Positions 1 to 12,237 of a stretch of 64,000 bases of DNA are shown piece by piece. The notes below the pieces were generated by a model that saw nothing but the letters and a program-made list of their open reading frames with translations, was not told the origin of the DNA and searched no databases. A program made the position numbers and the translations under genes. Position 1 is the stretch's first letter. Each line of letters begins with the position of its first letter. Origin of the DNA: Echinarachnius parma. Taxonomy: Eukaryota > Echinodermata > Echinoidea > Clypeasteroida > Echinarachniidae. Location: assembly GCA_037951105.1 (NCBI GenBank), contig JBAMJV010004300.1, positions 1 through 64,000 of the forward strand, in the 5' to 3' direction.

Positions 1-99
1 CGAGCTCTATCAAGTGAGAGCTAGTACATACGTTTACATAACAACACCTTTTATCTACTTTTGATTGCTATGTATATGCCTGTATCAATGATGGCACAA

Positions 100-835
100 C
101 TGCATCCGCACGGTGTACTCTATCATAGCAGGCTCATATATAGTTATGCCTTTATATTGACATATGCATTTAATATTCTTAGACAAATACAAGGGTACTA
201 ATACCACAACAAATAGTGTATTTCCATACAATTTGGCCTGTAAAAAGAAGCACTACTAGCACCCGCAGCTTCTGTTCTTATCATACAGGCCTATTTAATA
301 ATACATTTGATTGACTTATGCATTTATTGTTCCTTTATATAAAAAACAAAATACTAATGTACCATCAACAAATAATAGTACGTTTCTATGCAACTTTTAA
401 AGGCATGTATGGTAGTATAGAACACTTGCTGCCCCGCAGTTTGTGCTCACTAGCATACTCCCCTATCAATAATACATATACATGTCAATATGTTTACATC
501 GCAACCACCCTTATACTACTTTATAGCTATGATTGCTTGTATGGCCTGTATAAAGGGCACATACTGCACCCGCAGCTTGTATCTCTATCATTTCAGCTCA
601 TATATGTTATGCACTTTTATTGACGTATGCATTTTTAATCGTAGTATGCCCTGTATTGGCCTGCATAAAGAGGCATCTACTGCACCCGCAGCTTGTTCCT
701 CTGTCATACAGGCCTCATAAAAGTTATGTATTCTTTTGGTCTACTACCCAATCCTACTATCTTATACAAAAACGAGGGAAATAATACCAACAAAAAGTGT
801 GTTTCTATCTATATCTAAATGATGGTGTTTTTATT
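100..835. repeat. AT-rich tandem satellite, units of about 110-170 bp
   Basis: A block around the motif acccgcagcttgt, followed by a run like ctatcatacaggcc, recurs near positions 107, 261, 432, 570 and 678 with irregular spacing. A further copy lies at 5498-5690, beyond the neighbouring LINE, so the array was probably continuous before that insertion. Nothing coding is supported: the short frames here are repeat translations. Confidence 0.6.
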
Positions 836-1140
836 AGTGTAGACTAGACAGAAACACTTCTCTGTGAAATGTGATTATTTTGTATCATTCACCTGGTCCT
901 AGATGCTTCTTTCAGCCACTGGTATGCTCTGTCTATCTTGTAGCACAATCCAGCCAAGAGAATTTGGCATATTTTTTGCAATTGGACACTGAAATGGACA
1001 GGAATTTGGAAGTATTCTTGTGTCTTTAGTGTGTGATTGGAGCTGTGGGTCCCAAACATTCACAACTGTGCAGCTTTCGCTATATAGCAGGCATATTGCA
1101 CATTTTGATTGTGGTATTGAGAACATTCCTGAGATGATTA
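836..1140. other. No feature recognised
   Basis: Between the satellite and the first recognisable LINE sequence I see no conserved frame, tRNA-like box or terminal repeat. It may be LINE 5' sequence or remaining satellite. Confidence 0.3.
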
Positions 1141-1499
1141 ACATGCCCAAATACAAGGAAAAAAGCACCAAGCGCATTGCCCCAAAGGGCCTGGAAGGTT
1201 TTTACGACCTAGAAGTGACCAGGCCAAGGCCACCCTTCCACCCGGTCTACCTAGCCCATTCCAGATTAACGACGTTTCTGGACCGTAAAAATCCAGGCTC
1301 AGCAGGGGATGGGGGCAGCTGCAGGGTCCAAATCAGGAGAAGGGTTTCTTTGTGATACTTCGACTTGAGGACAGCCTGGAGGGAGTTGACACAGGCGGCA
1401 GAAAGTGAAGATGGGGGAGAATCATAATGCGGGCGGTGAGGCAACTGTGAGGCGGCCATTCCAGCTGTCGTCCAGGCTGTGAAGGAGGTCTGCTTTTGC

Positions 1500-2115
1500 C
1501 GCGATTGAAGGAGGTGGAAACCACCATCTCCTCCGCCTGCAGTACAAAGCAGATGAAATTGATCAATCTACAAGGATGGAGGAATCTTCGTATTAGTGGG
1601 CTTCCTGAAGCTATGGGGACGAGACGGAGGACCAGCTGATCGCAAAGGTCTTGCGATGTCGTGAGAGAAGGCAGGAGTGGATGTGTCAGAACGATGTGTC
1701 AACATGCACCGTATGGGGAAGAGAGGAGAGGGCAAGGTTCGGCAAACCATCGTGCCGTTTTGCTGTTCGTCGGAGGAGAGATGCCCTCTACAGTTCCCGT
1801 TCCAATTGAAAGGGAGGAGGGATTGTAGAAAATCTACATCAACGAAGATTGGGACCCCCATGTATTCTGTCCTCATGCTGTGCGAAAGGATCCCCTCTCG
1901 TGAAGAGGTGTGTCACCCAGGATTGGGATACGTCATCTCGCAAAATGACCAACGACGAGATCAAGGACCATCACTTCTCCAGATGGCTTGTTCGATGTTG
2001 GCATTGGACGACAATCGACTACGAAAAGCCTTTAAAACAAACGGGGGGAAGAAACGCTTTTTCCAACTGTTTTTTGCCTAACCTCACTTTTCCACAACTT
2101 GTACAGATTATTTAA
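1500..2115 (+). pseudogene. LINE-A ORF1 remnant (coiled coil plus RRM-like domain)
   Basis: Translation across two or three frames gives a coiled-coil-like run, then NLRISGLPE near 1585-1610, then a stretch rich in the FQLKG and FYINEDW type of wording near 1800-1850, ending with VISQNDQ near 1930-1950. This order matches the RRM-plus-C-terminal domain of L1-like ORF1 proteins, which coat the retrotransposon RNA. At least two frameshifts and internal stops are present, so no intact protein can be made. The clade cannot be fixed by eye. Confidence 0.55.
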
Positions 2116-2559
2116 ATAATATTCGATGATGATTAATATACGATTATGATGAGGAATATATTGATGTTCAAGGACAACACATAGTTTAACCCACCGCATT
2201 TGATGATACCATGCTGCTCACTTGTTCATACCTCTCTTAGTATTACTCATGTGAACATTAGAATCCATAATAGAATATTTGGAGATTGAGTTCCTGTATG
2301 AAACATAGTTTGAGTCTAAATTTGATGTGAATTGCCCTATCTGAAGTATGGAGTGTTCCTAATGTTGAACTGTTAATTTAAAAGATTATGTACTCGAGGT
2401 TACTGCCGGGAGGGCTGATTTTAAGGGGTGGTGGAGGTGGTGCTACCTCAATATCATGTTAAATATATAAGAATTAGATATACTGTCTTGCAATGCTGAA
2501 AGCCTCTGGTGGAGATAATTGGAAATGATAATACATATGTTACTGGGTGTAATTTACGT

Positions 2560-3000
2560 AAACCGAAATACTGACATTTGTCAATTTCCAAAATAGTTTC
2601 TTAGGCATCTTGGAGAGGTTAAATGTTGGAAGGGTCAATATAGTCTTAATAGGTGATTTTAATATAGATTGTCTCGTAGAAATGTTAATATAAGGACAGA
2701 TGATTAGTGAGCACAATAGAGAGTACTGGAATACACAGATTATTACAATGCCGACGAGGAGTGACAGATCAGTCTTCATCTCTATTGATCATGTTATACT
2801 AATTTAAGTAATTGTGTAATTCATTCCAGGTTTATAGAAACTGATGTGTCTGTATCATTTTCCTATATTTGCGGTATTTCAACATCACCCTATTGTGAAT
2901 AAGGATGTTTCTTTGAGGAAAATTGCTCGCACGTACAAGCAGTTTTAATGTTCATTTGTTTTTGTGATGATCTCGCAATGATTAATTGGGATTGTGTATG
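2560..3000 (+). pseudogene. LINE-A AP-endonuclease remnant
   Basis: The fragment VLIGDFNIDC near 2638-2672 is the metal-binding GDFN motif of APE-type LINE endonucleases. It is followed near 2725-2800 by a TRSDRSVFISIDHV-like run, the usual wording before the catalytic SDH region. The reading frame is broken repeatedly. It lies between the ORF1 and RT relics of the same element. Confidence 0.55.
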
Positions 3001-3589
3001 TAGATGCAACGATGTATTATGGGCTTATTCTTGTATTTTGTGATTTGTTTGTAAAGGTGTGTGATAAACATAGCTCCAAATAGTGTGCATACTAGTGTAC
3101 AGGACGAGACATACTCCAAAAAATGCCATGGATAACTAAAGCAGTCATAAGTCTAATTAAGAAGAAACACTGTTTATATTAGAAATATAAAGCATAAATA
3201 TGTAGATATGCACAAGAGTATAAGAAATATAGAAATACATTAACAACGGTACTGAGGAATGGCTAACGAAGTATTACAGTAAGTTATTTGATGAAAATAA
3301 GCATGATACAGGTAAAACATGGAAAACAATATAAACGAGTTGATTAGTGGAAGAGGAAAGTCGAAACATACTGAATAGGTTGATGTATAGGGTTTTTTTT
3401 TTTTACCGTCGGAGCGTATTGGTGGAGCGCTAGAGTTGTGTACTCTGAGAGACATAGCCGAGGAGCTAAATATTTATTTTGTCACTTTGGGTAAAACTTA
3501 GCAAGGAAAATTCCAAATGTATGTTTTAGTTATTAGAGTACTTAGGGAGAAGAAATGACAAATCCGTTGTTTTGGAAACCGTTACAGAA

Positions 3590-5060
3590 AGGGAAGTTTT
3601 GGATTATTTGTGTGGTCTAGACAGTAAGAAAACTCATGGATATGATAATCTACCAGTAAGACTGATAAAGGATGCAGCTAATTTTATTGTTGTACCATTG
3701 ACTTACATTTTAATTTGTCACTAGAAACGGGTACTTTTCCTGATTGTCTTAAGGTAGCTAAGGTGACACCTATTATAAAAAAGGGGCAAAGGCGGAACAG
3801 AAATTATAGGCCTATATCAGTTTTGCCTGTTGTTGGAAAAATAATTGAGAGAATTGTAAATGTTTCGTTTAATAGATTTTTTGGAGACTAGTGATATTTT
3901 TGTATAAGCATCAGTATGGATTCCGTAAGAAATATAGTACTAAATTATCTTTGATTATCTTATTAATACACTATGAGATCAATGATGAAGGTAAAGTTAC
4001 TCTTGTATATTTATAGATTTTCAAAAGGCATTCGATACTATAAATCATGATATTCTTTTAGAAAAGATGGCACATTATGGTATTCGTGGTGTTGCGTTAC
4101 AATGGTTTGTTAATTATCTTTTGAATCGCTCTCAGGCGTTATGTTTATAAGGAGGCAACATCTGCCAGGAAGAATATAACGTGCGGTGTACCACAGGGGT
4201 CAGTTCTTGGTCCTACGTTGTTTTTGATTATATTAATGATTTACCACGTTCTACTAACTATTTTAATTTTAGATTGTTTTGCTGACGATTCAAATATTTT
4301 CCATACTTCTGCTAGTCGAGCGGAAATTGATATAAATGAAGTTAATGAGCAGTTAAACGAGTTCAAAAATGGTGTAACGCTAATAAGCTCACTATTAACT
4401 TAAAGAAAACTAATTATATGTTTATTAAAAGTAAAAGGCAGATCGTAATATAAATAGTGTCCTTAGACTGTCCGATACAGATATAAGTGAAGTGAGTGTG
4501 GCATCTTTTGTAGGAGTTCAAATTGATAGCACCTGACTTGGAAACACCATATTGAATGTGTAAACAAGAGTGTACGGAGAAAAGTGGGCTTGCTCTTTAA
4601 GCTGAGATATTTTGTGCCTCAGTATATCTTGTGCTCTGTATATAAATGTTTTATACAACCCCCACATACTGTATGGAATAGAGGTGTTGGGGGAGTAGCT
4701 ATAAATCTCACTTGAATTGTATTCATTTATCCCAACGATGGCTGTGCGAGCGATTACATTCTCATTATTTAGAAATCCTCAAAACCACTGTTTCAAAACT
4801 TGAGGATATTGGACGTGTTTAGCTTGCATGAACTTGCAGTTTCAACATTTGTGTATGATTTGTTCGTAGGAAATTCACCACACTCCTTACTAGAATATTG
4901 TGATGTGCTACATCATACTTATAGAACCAGAGGGAAAGAAAACTTTCTGTTACGTTTGCCTATATGTAGGACAATCAAAGGACATTCTCCATTTCTTTTG
5001 TTGGGTCAAAACTTTGGAACAGTTTGCCTCAGGAGATTAAAGAAAAAAAAAACAGATATT
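3590..5060 (+). pseudogene. LINE-A reverse transcriptase remnant
   Basis: Visible RT motifs in order are a VTPIIKKG and NYRPISVLP run (about 3765-3830), FRKKYST-like (3925), DFQKAFDTINHDIL (4015-4060), a GVPQGSVLGPT-like run (4185-4220) and CFADDSNIF (4278-4305), then the C-terminal WKHHI segment. Several frameshifts interrupt it. It is closely related in wording to the LINE at 54.4-56.3 kb, which suggests the same CR1-like group. Confidence 0.7.
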
Positions 5061-5497
5061 TATTTCGTAGGCCTCACAATGTATTTGGTAAATAAATAAA
5101 TAATTGTATATGCTTGGTTAGAAATGCCTTTGGTAGAATGTAACAATGTATACCTCATTAATTATAATGATTCTTTTATATGAAAGTTATTTTACAGTGA
5201 AGTTATTTTATACTGTCATTTGTATTATAGTTTAGTTTATACTATACAATAGAGAGGACCGATCTCGACTAGCACTTGTGCTAACTTTCGGTTTCTCCTT
5301 TAGCGACAACTTGATTTTGATCTAACGCATTTAGGTAGATACACGTCTGACATTTTTATTTTTACTTTAATTGTTTTGTTAAGTATGTACAGTAATTATT
5401 TGTGATAATTTTGTCTTACATGTACTTGATGATGATGATGATGTATTTTTGTTGTTATTAATAAAACTTCAAACTTCAAACTTCAACTTCATATTGA

Positions 5498-5700
5498 TCT
5501 GTACAAAGAAGCATTACTGCACCCGCAGCTTGTGCCTCTATCATACAGGCCTATCAATTATACATTGTATTGACTTATGCATTTAATTTTCTTATATATA
5601 AAAACCAAAATACCTATATAAACAGTGTGTTTCTATCCAACTTCTAAAGGCTTGTACAATTTCATAAATAGAAACACATACACATATAGCATACATACAT
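5498..5700. repeat. Distal copy of the window-start satellite unit
   Basis: The motif acccgcagcttgtgcctc at about 5521 and the downstream wording through catttaattttcttatatata match the units at 100-835. It directly follows the 3' tail of LINE-A, so it is the right flank of that insertion. Confidence 0.6.
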
Positions 5701-5711
5701 CAAACCTAGGA

Positions 5712-5865
5712 CTCAATTTACGTTTCATTCATTCCCGATTAATTAATTTTCCCCTATGTTTGTCCTTCCCTCCCTCTCTTCCCTCATTTCTCTCACATTC
5801 CGATTAATTAATTTCCCCCTATGTTTGTCCTTCCATCCTCTCTTCCTCCTTTTCTCTCAGCTTGT
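5712..5865 (+). repeat. Penelope-like element 3' fragment
   Basis: The run from acgtttcattcattcccg through the pyrimidine-rich tract matches the 3' flank of the GIY-YIG frame of the Penelope-like element at 33.1-36.7 kb (36045-36090 and 36441-36480). The gattaattaatttcccc segment occurs twice here, so the fragment carries a short internal duplication. Confidence 0.6.
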
Positions 5866-6480
5866 AGATACATTTTTCTGCTTGAATTTTAAGTTCATCG
5901 GCCGAAAACTCCGTGCCATTTATACGATTGCGATCAGCGATACGATATCGGCGATAATATTCAATCGATAACATGAATTGCGCATGCCCATTCTGCTCAT
6001 CGTATGCAGGCTAGCGCGGCGCAATCGCGTAATAGCGGCATTACGTCAGATATGCCTACAGAGCATGTGCAAAAGTCCTGTTTAAAGTTAAACAAGTGTT
6101 AGTTAGTCAGGACTTAGACACGACTTCAGAATACGAAATTTAGTTAGACGCGACCTCGCGTTTAAGTCCTGTCTAACTAACATTTTTTTTTTTTTTTTTT
6201 ACTTTAGTCATGATAGGGTTAGGTGAAATTTAGGTGAAATCAAACTTGTCTATACATTAAACTTTAATATGCTGTCTGTTTGGATCGTATGATTAAGCCT
6301 GTATTTGACCCCGATAACGTCCATTTGTAGGTATATCTAAATAAATATACTATATTTGTGCACTTGCTATCCATTTACGAGTACATTTCAAGAAATAAAA
6401 AATGAACAATTCTTTTCCCAAAATTTGCAGAGGGAAAGGGAAGCCAATACGAGTCTGAGGTAGAACGTTCATCGGATCTA
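5866..6480. other. Non-coding stretch with a small inverted repeat and poly-T
   Basis: No gene is supported. There is an inverted repeat at about 6098-6185, where gttagttagtcaggactta faces its complement across a short spacer, followed by a poly-T tract at 6183-6200. It may be a remnant of a small DNA transposon. Confidence 0.3.
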
Positions 6481-6539
6481 TCGAGTACGACTTATAACGA
6501 GTCTTCTCACCGGCGAGGTGAGGTACACGGCAAAGAATA

Positions 6540-6960
6540 CCACGGACAAGTCATGTCGGACAAAGAGACGTCAGGATAACGTCCCTTCTCGTCCAGTGAG
6601 TGATCATGGTGATGTACGGGACAAGGATTCAACGGAGCAGTAGAAGTCGTTTCGGATGAAGAAGCGTCAGATAACGTTCCCCCCTCACCCTGCAAGTGAT
6701 CATGTTGATGTACCTGACCCGAATTCGGCGGAACAGGAGTCGTTTCGATCGAAGAAGCGTCAGATAACGTCCCTTCTCGTCCTTCGAGTGTTCGACCTGA
6801 CACGGAATTTGGCGGAATAGAAGAAGTCGTGTCGGTCGAAGAAGCGTCAGATAACGTTTCTTCTCGTCCAGTGAGTGATGTACCTGACGCTGAATTCGGC
6901 AGAGCAGAAGAAGTCGTGACGGATGGAAACGGAGCATCAGCAGTGGTGCGTCAGGGATCA
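6540..6960 (+). repeat. Coding-like tandem repeat of about 90 bp, four copies
   Basis: The block gcgtcagataacg recurs near 6567, 6663, 6757 and 6843. On the + strand one frame stays open from about 6713 to 7014 and repeats the peptide EEASDNVPSRP and related wording, ending in a short hydrophobic run and a stop. The earlier copies fall out of frame by single bases. It could be a repeat-rich exon of an acidic protein or a minisatellite that happens to be open. I do not recognise a family. Confidence 0.35.
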
Positions 6961-7087
6961 GTCGAACTGGGTGGTATGATTGTAACATTTTACTATTCAT
7001 TTGTTAGATTTTAGCATAATTGTTTACGATATTTCCATTAAGAGCCTGTAGAGAAAGAGTGAATAATACTCTAAAAGGTCACCTTAA

Positions 7088-7720
7088 AGGGACAGGCCCT
7101 ATTTTACAAAACGTCTGAACAGTTTCCAGTTGACGGATGGGGATGAATGTAACATACACAAAACAAATCAGATCGAACAGCCCTGTAATTTGGATTCTAC
7201 GAATGAAAAACGAATGCGTCCCTCCATCAAACTATATATCGGTCAATAAAGAATTTTATTAACTGATTTAGCATAATATTACAACAATATTGTACTTATT
7301 CTTGTAAAGTTATTGTGAAGCCGACATTTGTAAAGGTATGTCACGGAAAGAGATCTCAAAAATGAAGAATATAATTACATGTAGTCAGTTTAAGCGAGGT
7401 TTGGTTATTTTGTTTAGTATTCGCTTATGCCGTTGTTATTTGTGCGCGGGTCACGTAGCTAGTGCGGGTCACGTAGGGGTCACGCATAGCAATGTGGTAC
7501 TCCGTGGAATCCGTGTGCGAACTTTCTCACCGGGTGAATACACGTATAATGCACAATTAAACGTTGGACGACGGTTAATTAGTTTTAGGTCTATAACTCC
7601 ACGAAAAAGAGATTTCAAGCCGTAATTTTTTCAGGCATGCTATTAAATTACATTTCCTTTCATATAAGACAATAACCTCGCAATTTTTGAAATTTGGCTT
7701 GCAAAAGAGGGCCTGTCCCT
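7088..7720. mobile_element. MITE with TTAA target duplication (first of several)
   Basis: Terminal inverted repeats agggacaggccct and its complement agggcctgtccct are perfect and face inward. TTAA lies at 7084-7087 and again at 7721-7724. TTAA duplication is the hallmark of piggyBac-type insertion, so this looks like a non-autonomous relative. No transposase frame is present inside. Confidence 0.75.
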
Positions 7721-7734
7721 TTAACATCAATGAT

Positions 7735-8760
7735 GGGTGGGCGCAAGGCTGGGGAACCGAAATCTGGACGAACGGGGACTTTTTTATTTAAATTTATTCT
7801 CGTTTTTAACCTATTTTTCCGTGTGACCTTGACAGGTTAGGGTTAGGGTCATGGTCCTAATGGCTTCTTTGAAGCGACCGCTGATCAATCGTACCGAAAA
7901 ATTGCATTTAGGTGACCTCCTAGATTATTATTCAATGTTGTACCCTAATTTTTCCTTTGATTGTCACATACGGTCGCATGGGATCTAAACTCGGAAGGGT
8001 GGGCGCCAGACAGGGGATCCGAAATCCGGAAGATCGGCGGACGATCGGGGACCAAAATAGTTTGTTTTCCTTTTGATTTTGAAGGGTCAAGGTCGGGGTC
8101 ATGGTACCAGTGGCTTCTTTGAAGTGACCCGCTGATCAATCATACCGAACTCGGAAGGGCGGGCGCCAGGCAGGGGAACTAACATCTGGATGATCATGGA
8201 CTTTTTGATCTTCCTCGCTTTTGACCCATTTTTCACAATGACTTTGACGGGTTAAGTTCGGGGTCATGGTGCCAATGGCATTTTTAAAGTGACCGCTGAT
8301 TAATCGTACCAAATTAGAGCAGATGGACGGGTGAAGGTCACGGTGGTTCTGAATTCGGAATGGTGGGCGCCAGGCAGGGAAATCAAAATCCAGACGCTTT
8401 GAGACTTAAAACAAAACAAATATCGTTTTTGACCTATTTTCTCTATGACATTGAATAGTTAAGGTCGGGATCATGGTGCCTATGGCTTCTTTGATATAAC
8501 CGTTAACCAGTCGTACCGAAATATTGCAGATTGTTGACGTTTAGGTGACCTCCTAAAGTATTATTCACTTTGACCCCAATTTTCCCTATGACCTTGGATG
8601 GTCAAGGTCAAGGTCACAGTGGCTTTGAAACGATTGATGACTTTTTAATGTTTTTTCTTGTTTTTGACCTATTTTTTCCTATGACGGGTCAAGGTCACGG
8701 CGGATGATGTAGACATTTTCATAGTGTGAATGACTTCAAATTAGTGTGAGCAAGGTCATT
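7735..8760. repeat. Degenerate tandem array rich in tcaaggtca
   Basis: Units of roughly 110-190 bp repeat five or six times, each with wording like cctatgaccttgac, gggtcatggtgcc, atggcttctttgaagtgacc and aatcgtaccgaa. The internal core tcaaggtca recurs, notably at 8598-8615. No frame is conserved between units, so this is a satellite or minisatellite. Confidence 0.6.
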
Positions 8761-8856
8761 TCATGATATGATTGAATTAGGAAATAAATCAGGAGCTAAC
8801 TCCACATTGAATAAAGACATGAATAAGGAAAGAGGAATAATGAGCTAACTTAATAG

Positions 8857-9723
8857 ACCTTCTAACTTAGCCATTTATACGTTTTCTACCATTTTAGCAT
8901 AGATGAATTATCATGATTATAACTACTGGTTTTGAATGACAACGAACAAGTTAATTTACTACATTTCAGTTGGACCAAAATTGTACTATCCTTTTTAATA
9001 TCCAAATCAGAAACAGTATCTTTAATTTTGTGATAAAAAATATATTTAATCTGGGACAAAAAAAAAGTTCAATAATTTGGTTGTTGCGATTTTGAGCCAC
9101 TGACAGGATGGTGGAAGTGCTGAACGCCAAATGTAAATCTAGGATAGGATTCTGGAATGAACGTACAATCTATGAGGCAGGAAAACTTGCTCAAGTTACA
9201 GCAGAGATGAGACGATACAATCTACACATTCTTGGAGTTAATGATAACAGATGCAATACGAACAACCACAAGGCGTCAACAGCTACTTTCTAACTTAGCC
9301 ATTTATACGTTTTTCTACCATTTGAGCATAGATGAATTATCATGATTATAACTACTGTTTTGAATGACAACGAACAAGTTAAATTTACTACATTTCAGTG
9401 GACCAAAATTGTACTATACTTTTTAATATCCAAATCAGAAACAGTATCTTTAATTTTTGTGACAAAAGAATATATTTTATCTGGGACAAATCAAAAGTTT
9501 AATCATTTTTGGTTTGTTGCGATTTTGAAGCCACTGACAGGATGGTGGAAGTGCTGAACGCCAAATGTAAAACTAGGATAGGATTCTGAATGAACGTACA
9601 ATGTATGAGGCAGGAAAACTTGCTCAAGTTACAGCAGAGATGAGACGATACATCTACACATTCTTAGAGTTAATGAAAGCACATGCTATACGACAACCAC
9701 CAAGGGCGTCAACAGCTACTAAA
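8857..9723 (+). repeat. Tandem duplication (about 433 bp) of a LINE 5' region
   Basis: The segment starting cttagccatttatacgttt at about 8866 is repeated from about 9294. Both copies carry the same peptide start ending in YEAGKLAQVTAEMRRY (about 9108-9230 and 9541-9660). That peptide is the N-terminal wording of an EN-RT LINE seen downstream. The second copy has diverged by small indels. Confidence 0.7.
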
Positions 9724-10419
9724 AAGTTTGGGGGTGGGAGGACATTGCGAGGGAGCGAAGCGACCGAGTTGGGAGGGTGTTGGAGGGGGTGTCCCCCCCT
9801 CCCACAGTAGGGAGATGTTTCATTATTGGACCTGAAATTGAGCAATCTGGTGCATACCCAAGACCTAATTTTTGATTTGATACGCAATTGTTTATACACG
9901 TCATAAATTGACCTCCGTCACCACATGATCGACGATCTGAAATTTTTAACGAAAAAACGAAAAAACAAATACGAAATTTCCATTCACTCATCGCATGTTA
10001 ATTGTCACTGTCGACGTCATTCTCCTCGTCAACCTTAATGTCATAGGCAGGAGTTAAGATTATAAACAATGTCCCACGCCTCGTCATTGGCGTAGCTGCA
10101 TATTTTTACAAGGGGGCTGGTGTCTTTTGCCTGAATATCGGGGGGGGGGGGGGTGGGGGGGTGATCATGCGAGTGAACGGAGCGACCAACCCGAGGGCGC
10201 GATGCGCGCGAGGGGTGAGAAATATCCCACGAGGGGGGAGTTTTCGTAATTTCATTCCAAATAATGCAATCTGGTGCATACTTTGAAGGGCAATAACTGT
10301 TCCACCGCCATTGTTGTGAGATTTATCGTGCAGACATTCGAGATTCGAGATTGATTTCAATGATCAAGCCATAGTTATAGTTAAAGCTATATAATCATAT
10401 AGATACATTATGTAATACA

Positions 10420-10708
10420 TATGAAAAAGTGGGGTTGTCATTCCGAGGGAGTAGCCATCATTCTAAAGAACGATGTAGAAAAGTGTCCGATGGAGTGGAA
10501 ACTTATTAATAGCAGGCTCATGAAGATAAGACTAAAAGGGAAACAGATCAATCATCCAGTGCTATGCTCCAACCAATGATAATGATGAGGAGCTAAAGAC
10601 GAGTTTTACGACCGTACAAGCCGAGTTAAACAACACACCAGGGCATGACATGAAGATAGTGAGGGGAGACATGAATGCAAAGGTTGGGAACGATAACACA
10701 GATTATAT
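10420..10708 (+). pseudogene. LINE-F endonuclease middle segment
   Basis: Readable pieces include GVAIILKNDVEKCPMEWK, then APTNDNDEELKTSF after a frameshift, then a GDMNAKVGNDNTDY run (10660-10708). The last is the GDxN metal-binding motif of APE-type endonucleases. The frame stops being LINE at 10708, where an insertion begins; matching LINE sequence resumes near 13645 with YDRAMG. Confidence 0.65.
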
Positions 10709-10723
10709 CCCCATAAGACTGTT

Positions 10724-11816
10724 CTACACTCTAAATTACAGGGATTTAAAATCTAAATCGTAGCTTGGATTAAAAACAAATATAAATACACTTAGATTAT
10801 TTGAAAATCTATGAGACTTAAAAAGTCGCGCGAAAGCAATTGTTAATCGAAGGCTAAGGTGTGATTTTCAATCCATCAAAGGATTGGAAAATAACGCCAG
10901 GTTATCGGAGATTTGACGAATGAGAACAGAGATATTCACACGTGACCTACTGCGGTATTCTGAAGCTCAGTTTTCGCACCCGTGGCCAACATGGCGGTTT
11001 TGTCGAAGAAGTCCGTAAAATGTGCTTTTCTCCTGTGTGGAACAGTATTATTTGCCTGTGTGGCCATTCATTATTGTCAGAATATTAGTTTGTAAGACAT
11101 GTGTGGTTGTTGTTAGGAGCCTGTGTGGCTGTAGGTTAGGTTTTTAGGGAAGGGAGATGACGGTTTGCGATACGGGTTAGAAGGCAACTCAAGCTAGGGC
11201 TCGGTGCCGCGCGAGCGCCTCGCGTTGAGGAGAGCATCACGACGCGTGAGCTGAGTGGGCTGACGAGGCAGGTGAGAGGCTAAATCTAAGGTGGATTAAA
11301 ACAAGTTTAATCCTAATAAGATTAAAATAACCCTTGTTTCAATCCCACGAAGAGTGAAAAATAAGCTATAAGGATTTATAAAACAAATCCAAAAGGGCTT
11401 CATTTTTAATCTATCTGGATTTATATTTTTTTAATCCAACGAAAGATTTATTTCAATCATGATCGGCTGGCATTAACCACAGCCGAAGAAAGATTTAAAA
11501 GTTAATCTAATAGATTTAATTTCAGTTCAACTGGATTTATTAGATTTTAAATCCTTTATGGATTAAAAAAGTTTTAATCCCAATAAGATCGAAATAACCC
11601 TTGTTTTCAATCCCTCTAAGAGTGAAAAATAAGCTAAAAGGATTTATAAAGCAAATCCAAAAGGGCTTCATTTTTAATCTATCTGGATTTATATTTTTTA
11701 ATCCAACAAAAAAATTATTTTAAATCATGATCGGCTGGTCACTAACCACAGCCGAAGAAAGATTTAAAAGTAAATCTAATAGATTTAATTTTAAATCCTT
11801 GTAATTTAGAGTGTAG
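10724..11816. mobile_element. Fold-back-like element with internal duplication
   Basis: Ends are inverted: ctacactctaaattacag at the left and ctttgtaatttagagtgtag-like sequence at the right. Inside, a segment of about 230 bp (taatcc, agagtgaaaaataagct, ccaaaagggcttcattttt, gatcggctgg) occurs twice, near 11300-11530 and 11570-11790. It carries many ggattt and aaatcc motifs in both directions, giving a multi-hairpin structure. No transposase frame. Confidence 0.6.
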
Positions 11817-12237
11817 CCATGTGATTGGTCGAAACGCCGTCACATGTTCAAGTATAATTTCTCCCATCAATCCCAACCTCATATAGTACTTTTGTACAGT
11901 TCTTTTTTTGTCGAGGGCAACGAGCTTTTGGGCGCCGCACGAGAGTTATAGTAAATTGCTGCTTCACACAGTACGCGCATAGAGCGTGTGTTAAAAAGTA
12001 GTGTAAGGCATCAGCGAATTCATTTTTAAAAGTATTTTTTAGTATCTTGGTTGCCGGTTTGCCTACATTGGATTGTTGGAAATTTGATCAATTTTGAGTG
12101 AGCAGTCAACTCGTCATGCTGGGGAAGTGTTGCCTACTGCAATATTGCCATTGGTATGGTTAGTGTTCTATCTATTTATCAGTTTGCTAAGCCTTAACTT
12201 TAAGCCAGCCGCCCAACCTATCAAATAGTATGGACAT
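11817..12237. other. No feature recognised
   Basis: This stretch lies between the fold-back-like element and a second inverted-end element. I see no frame, tRNA boxes or terminal repeats. It is part of the composite insertion into LINE-F. Confidence 0.3.

Larger units (their letters stand above)
1140..5490 (+). mobile_element. Decayed non-LTR retrotransposon (LINE-A) with ORF1, endonuclease and RT remnants
   Basis: Three coding relics follow in the usual LINE order: an ORF1 RNA-binding segment (about 1500-2115), an endonuclease segment around 2630-2800 with the GDFNIDC signature, and a reverse transcriptase from about 3590 with YRPIS, a VPQGSVLGP-like motif and FADD. The 3' end is a short AACTTC-type tail at 5460-5490, as in CR1-like elements that end in short tandem repeats. 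Many frameshifts and stops make it dead. It sits inside the flanking satellite, which resumes at 5498. Confidence 0.75.
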
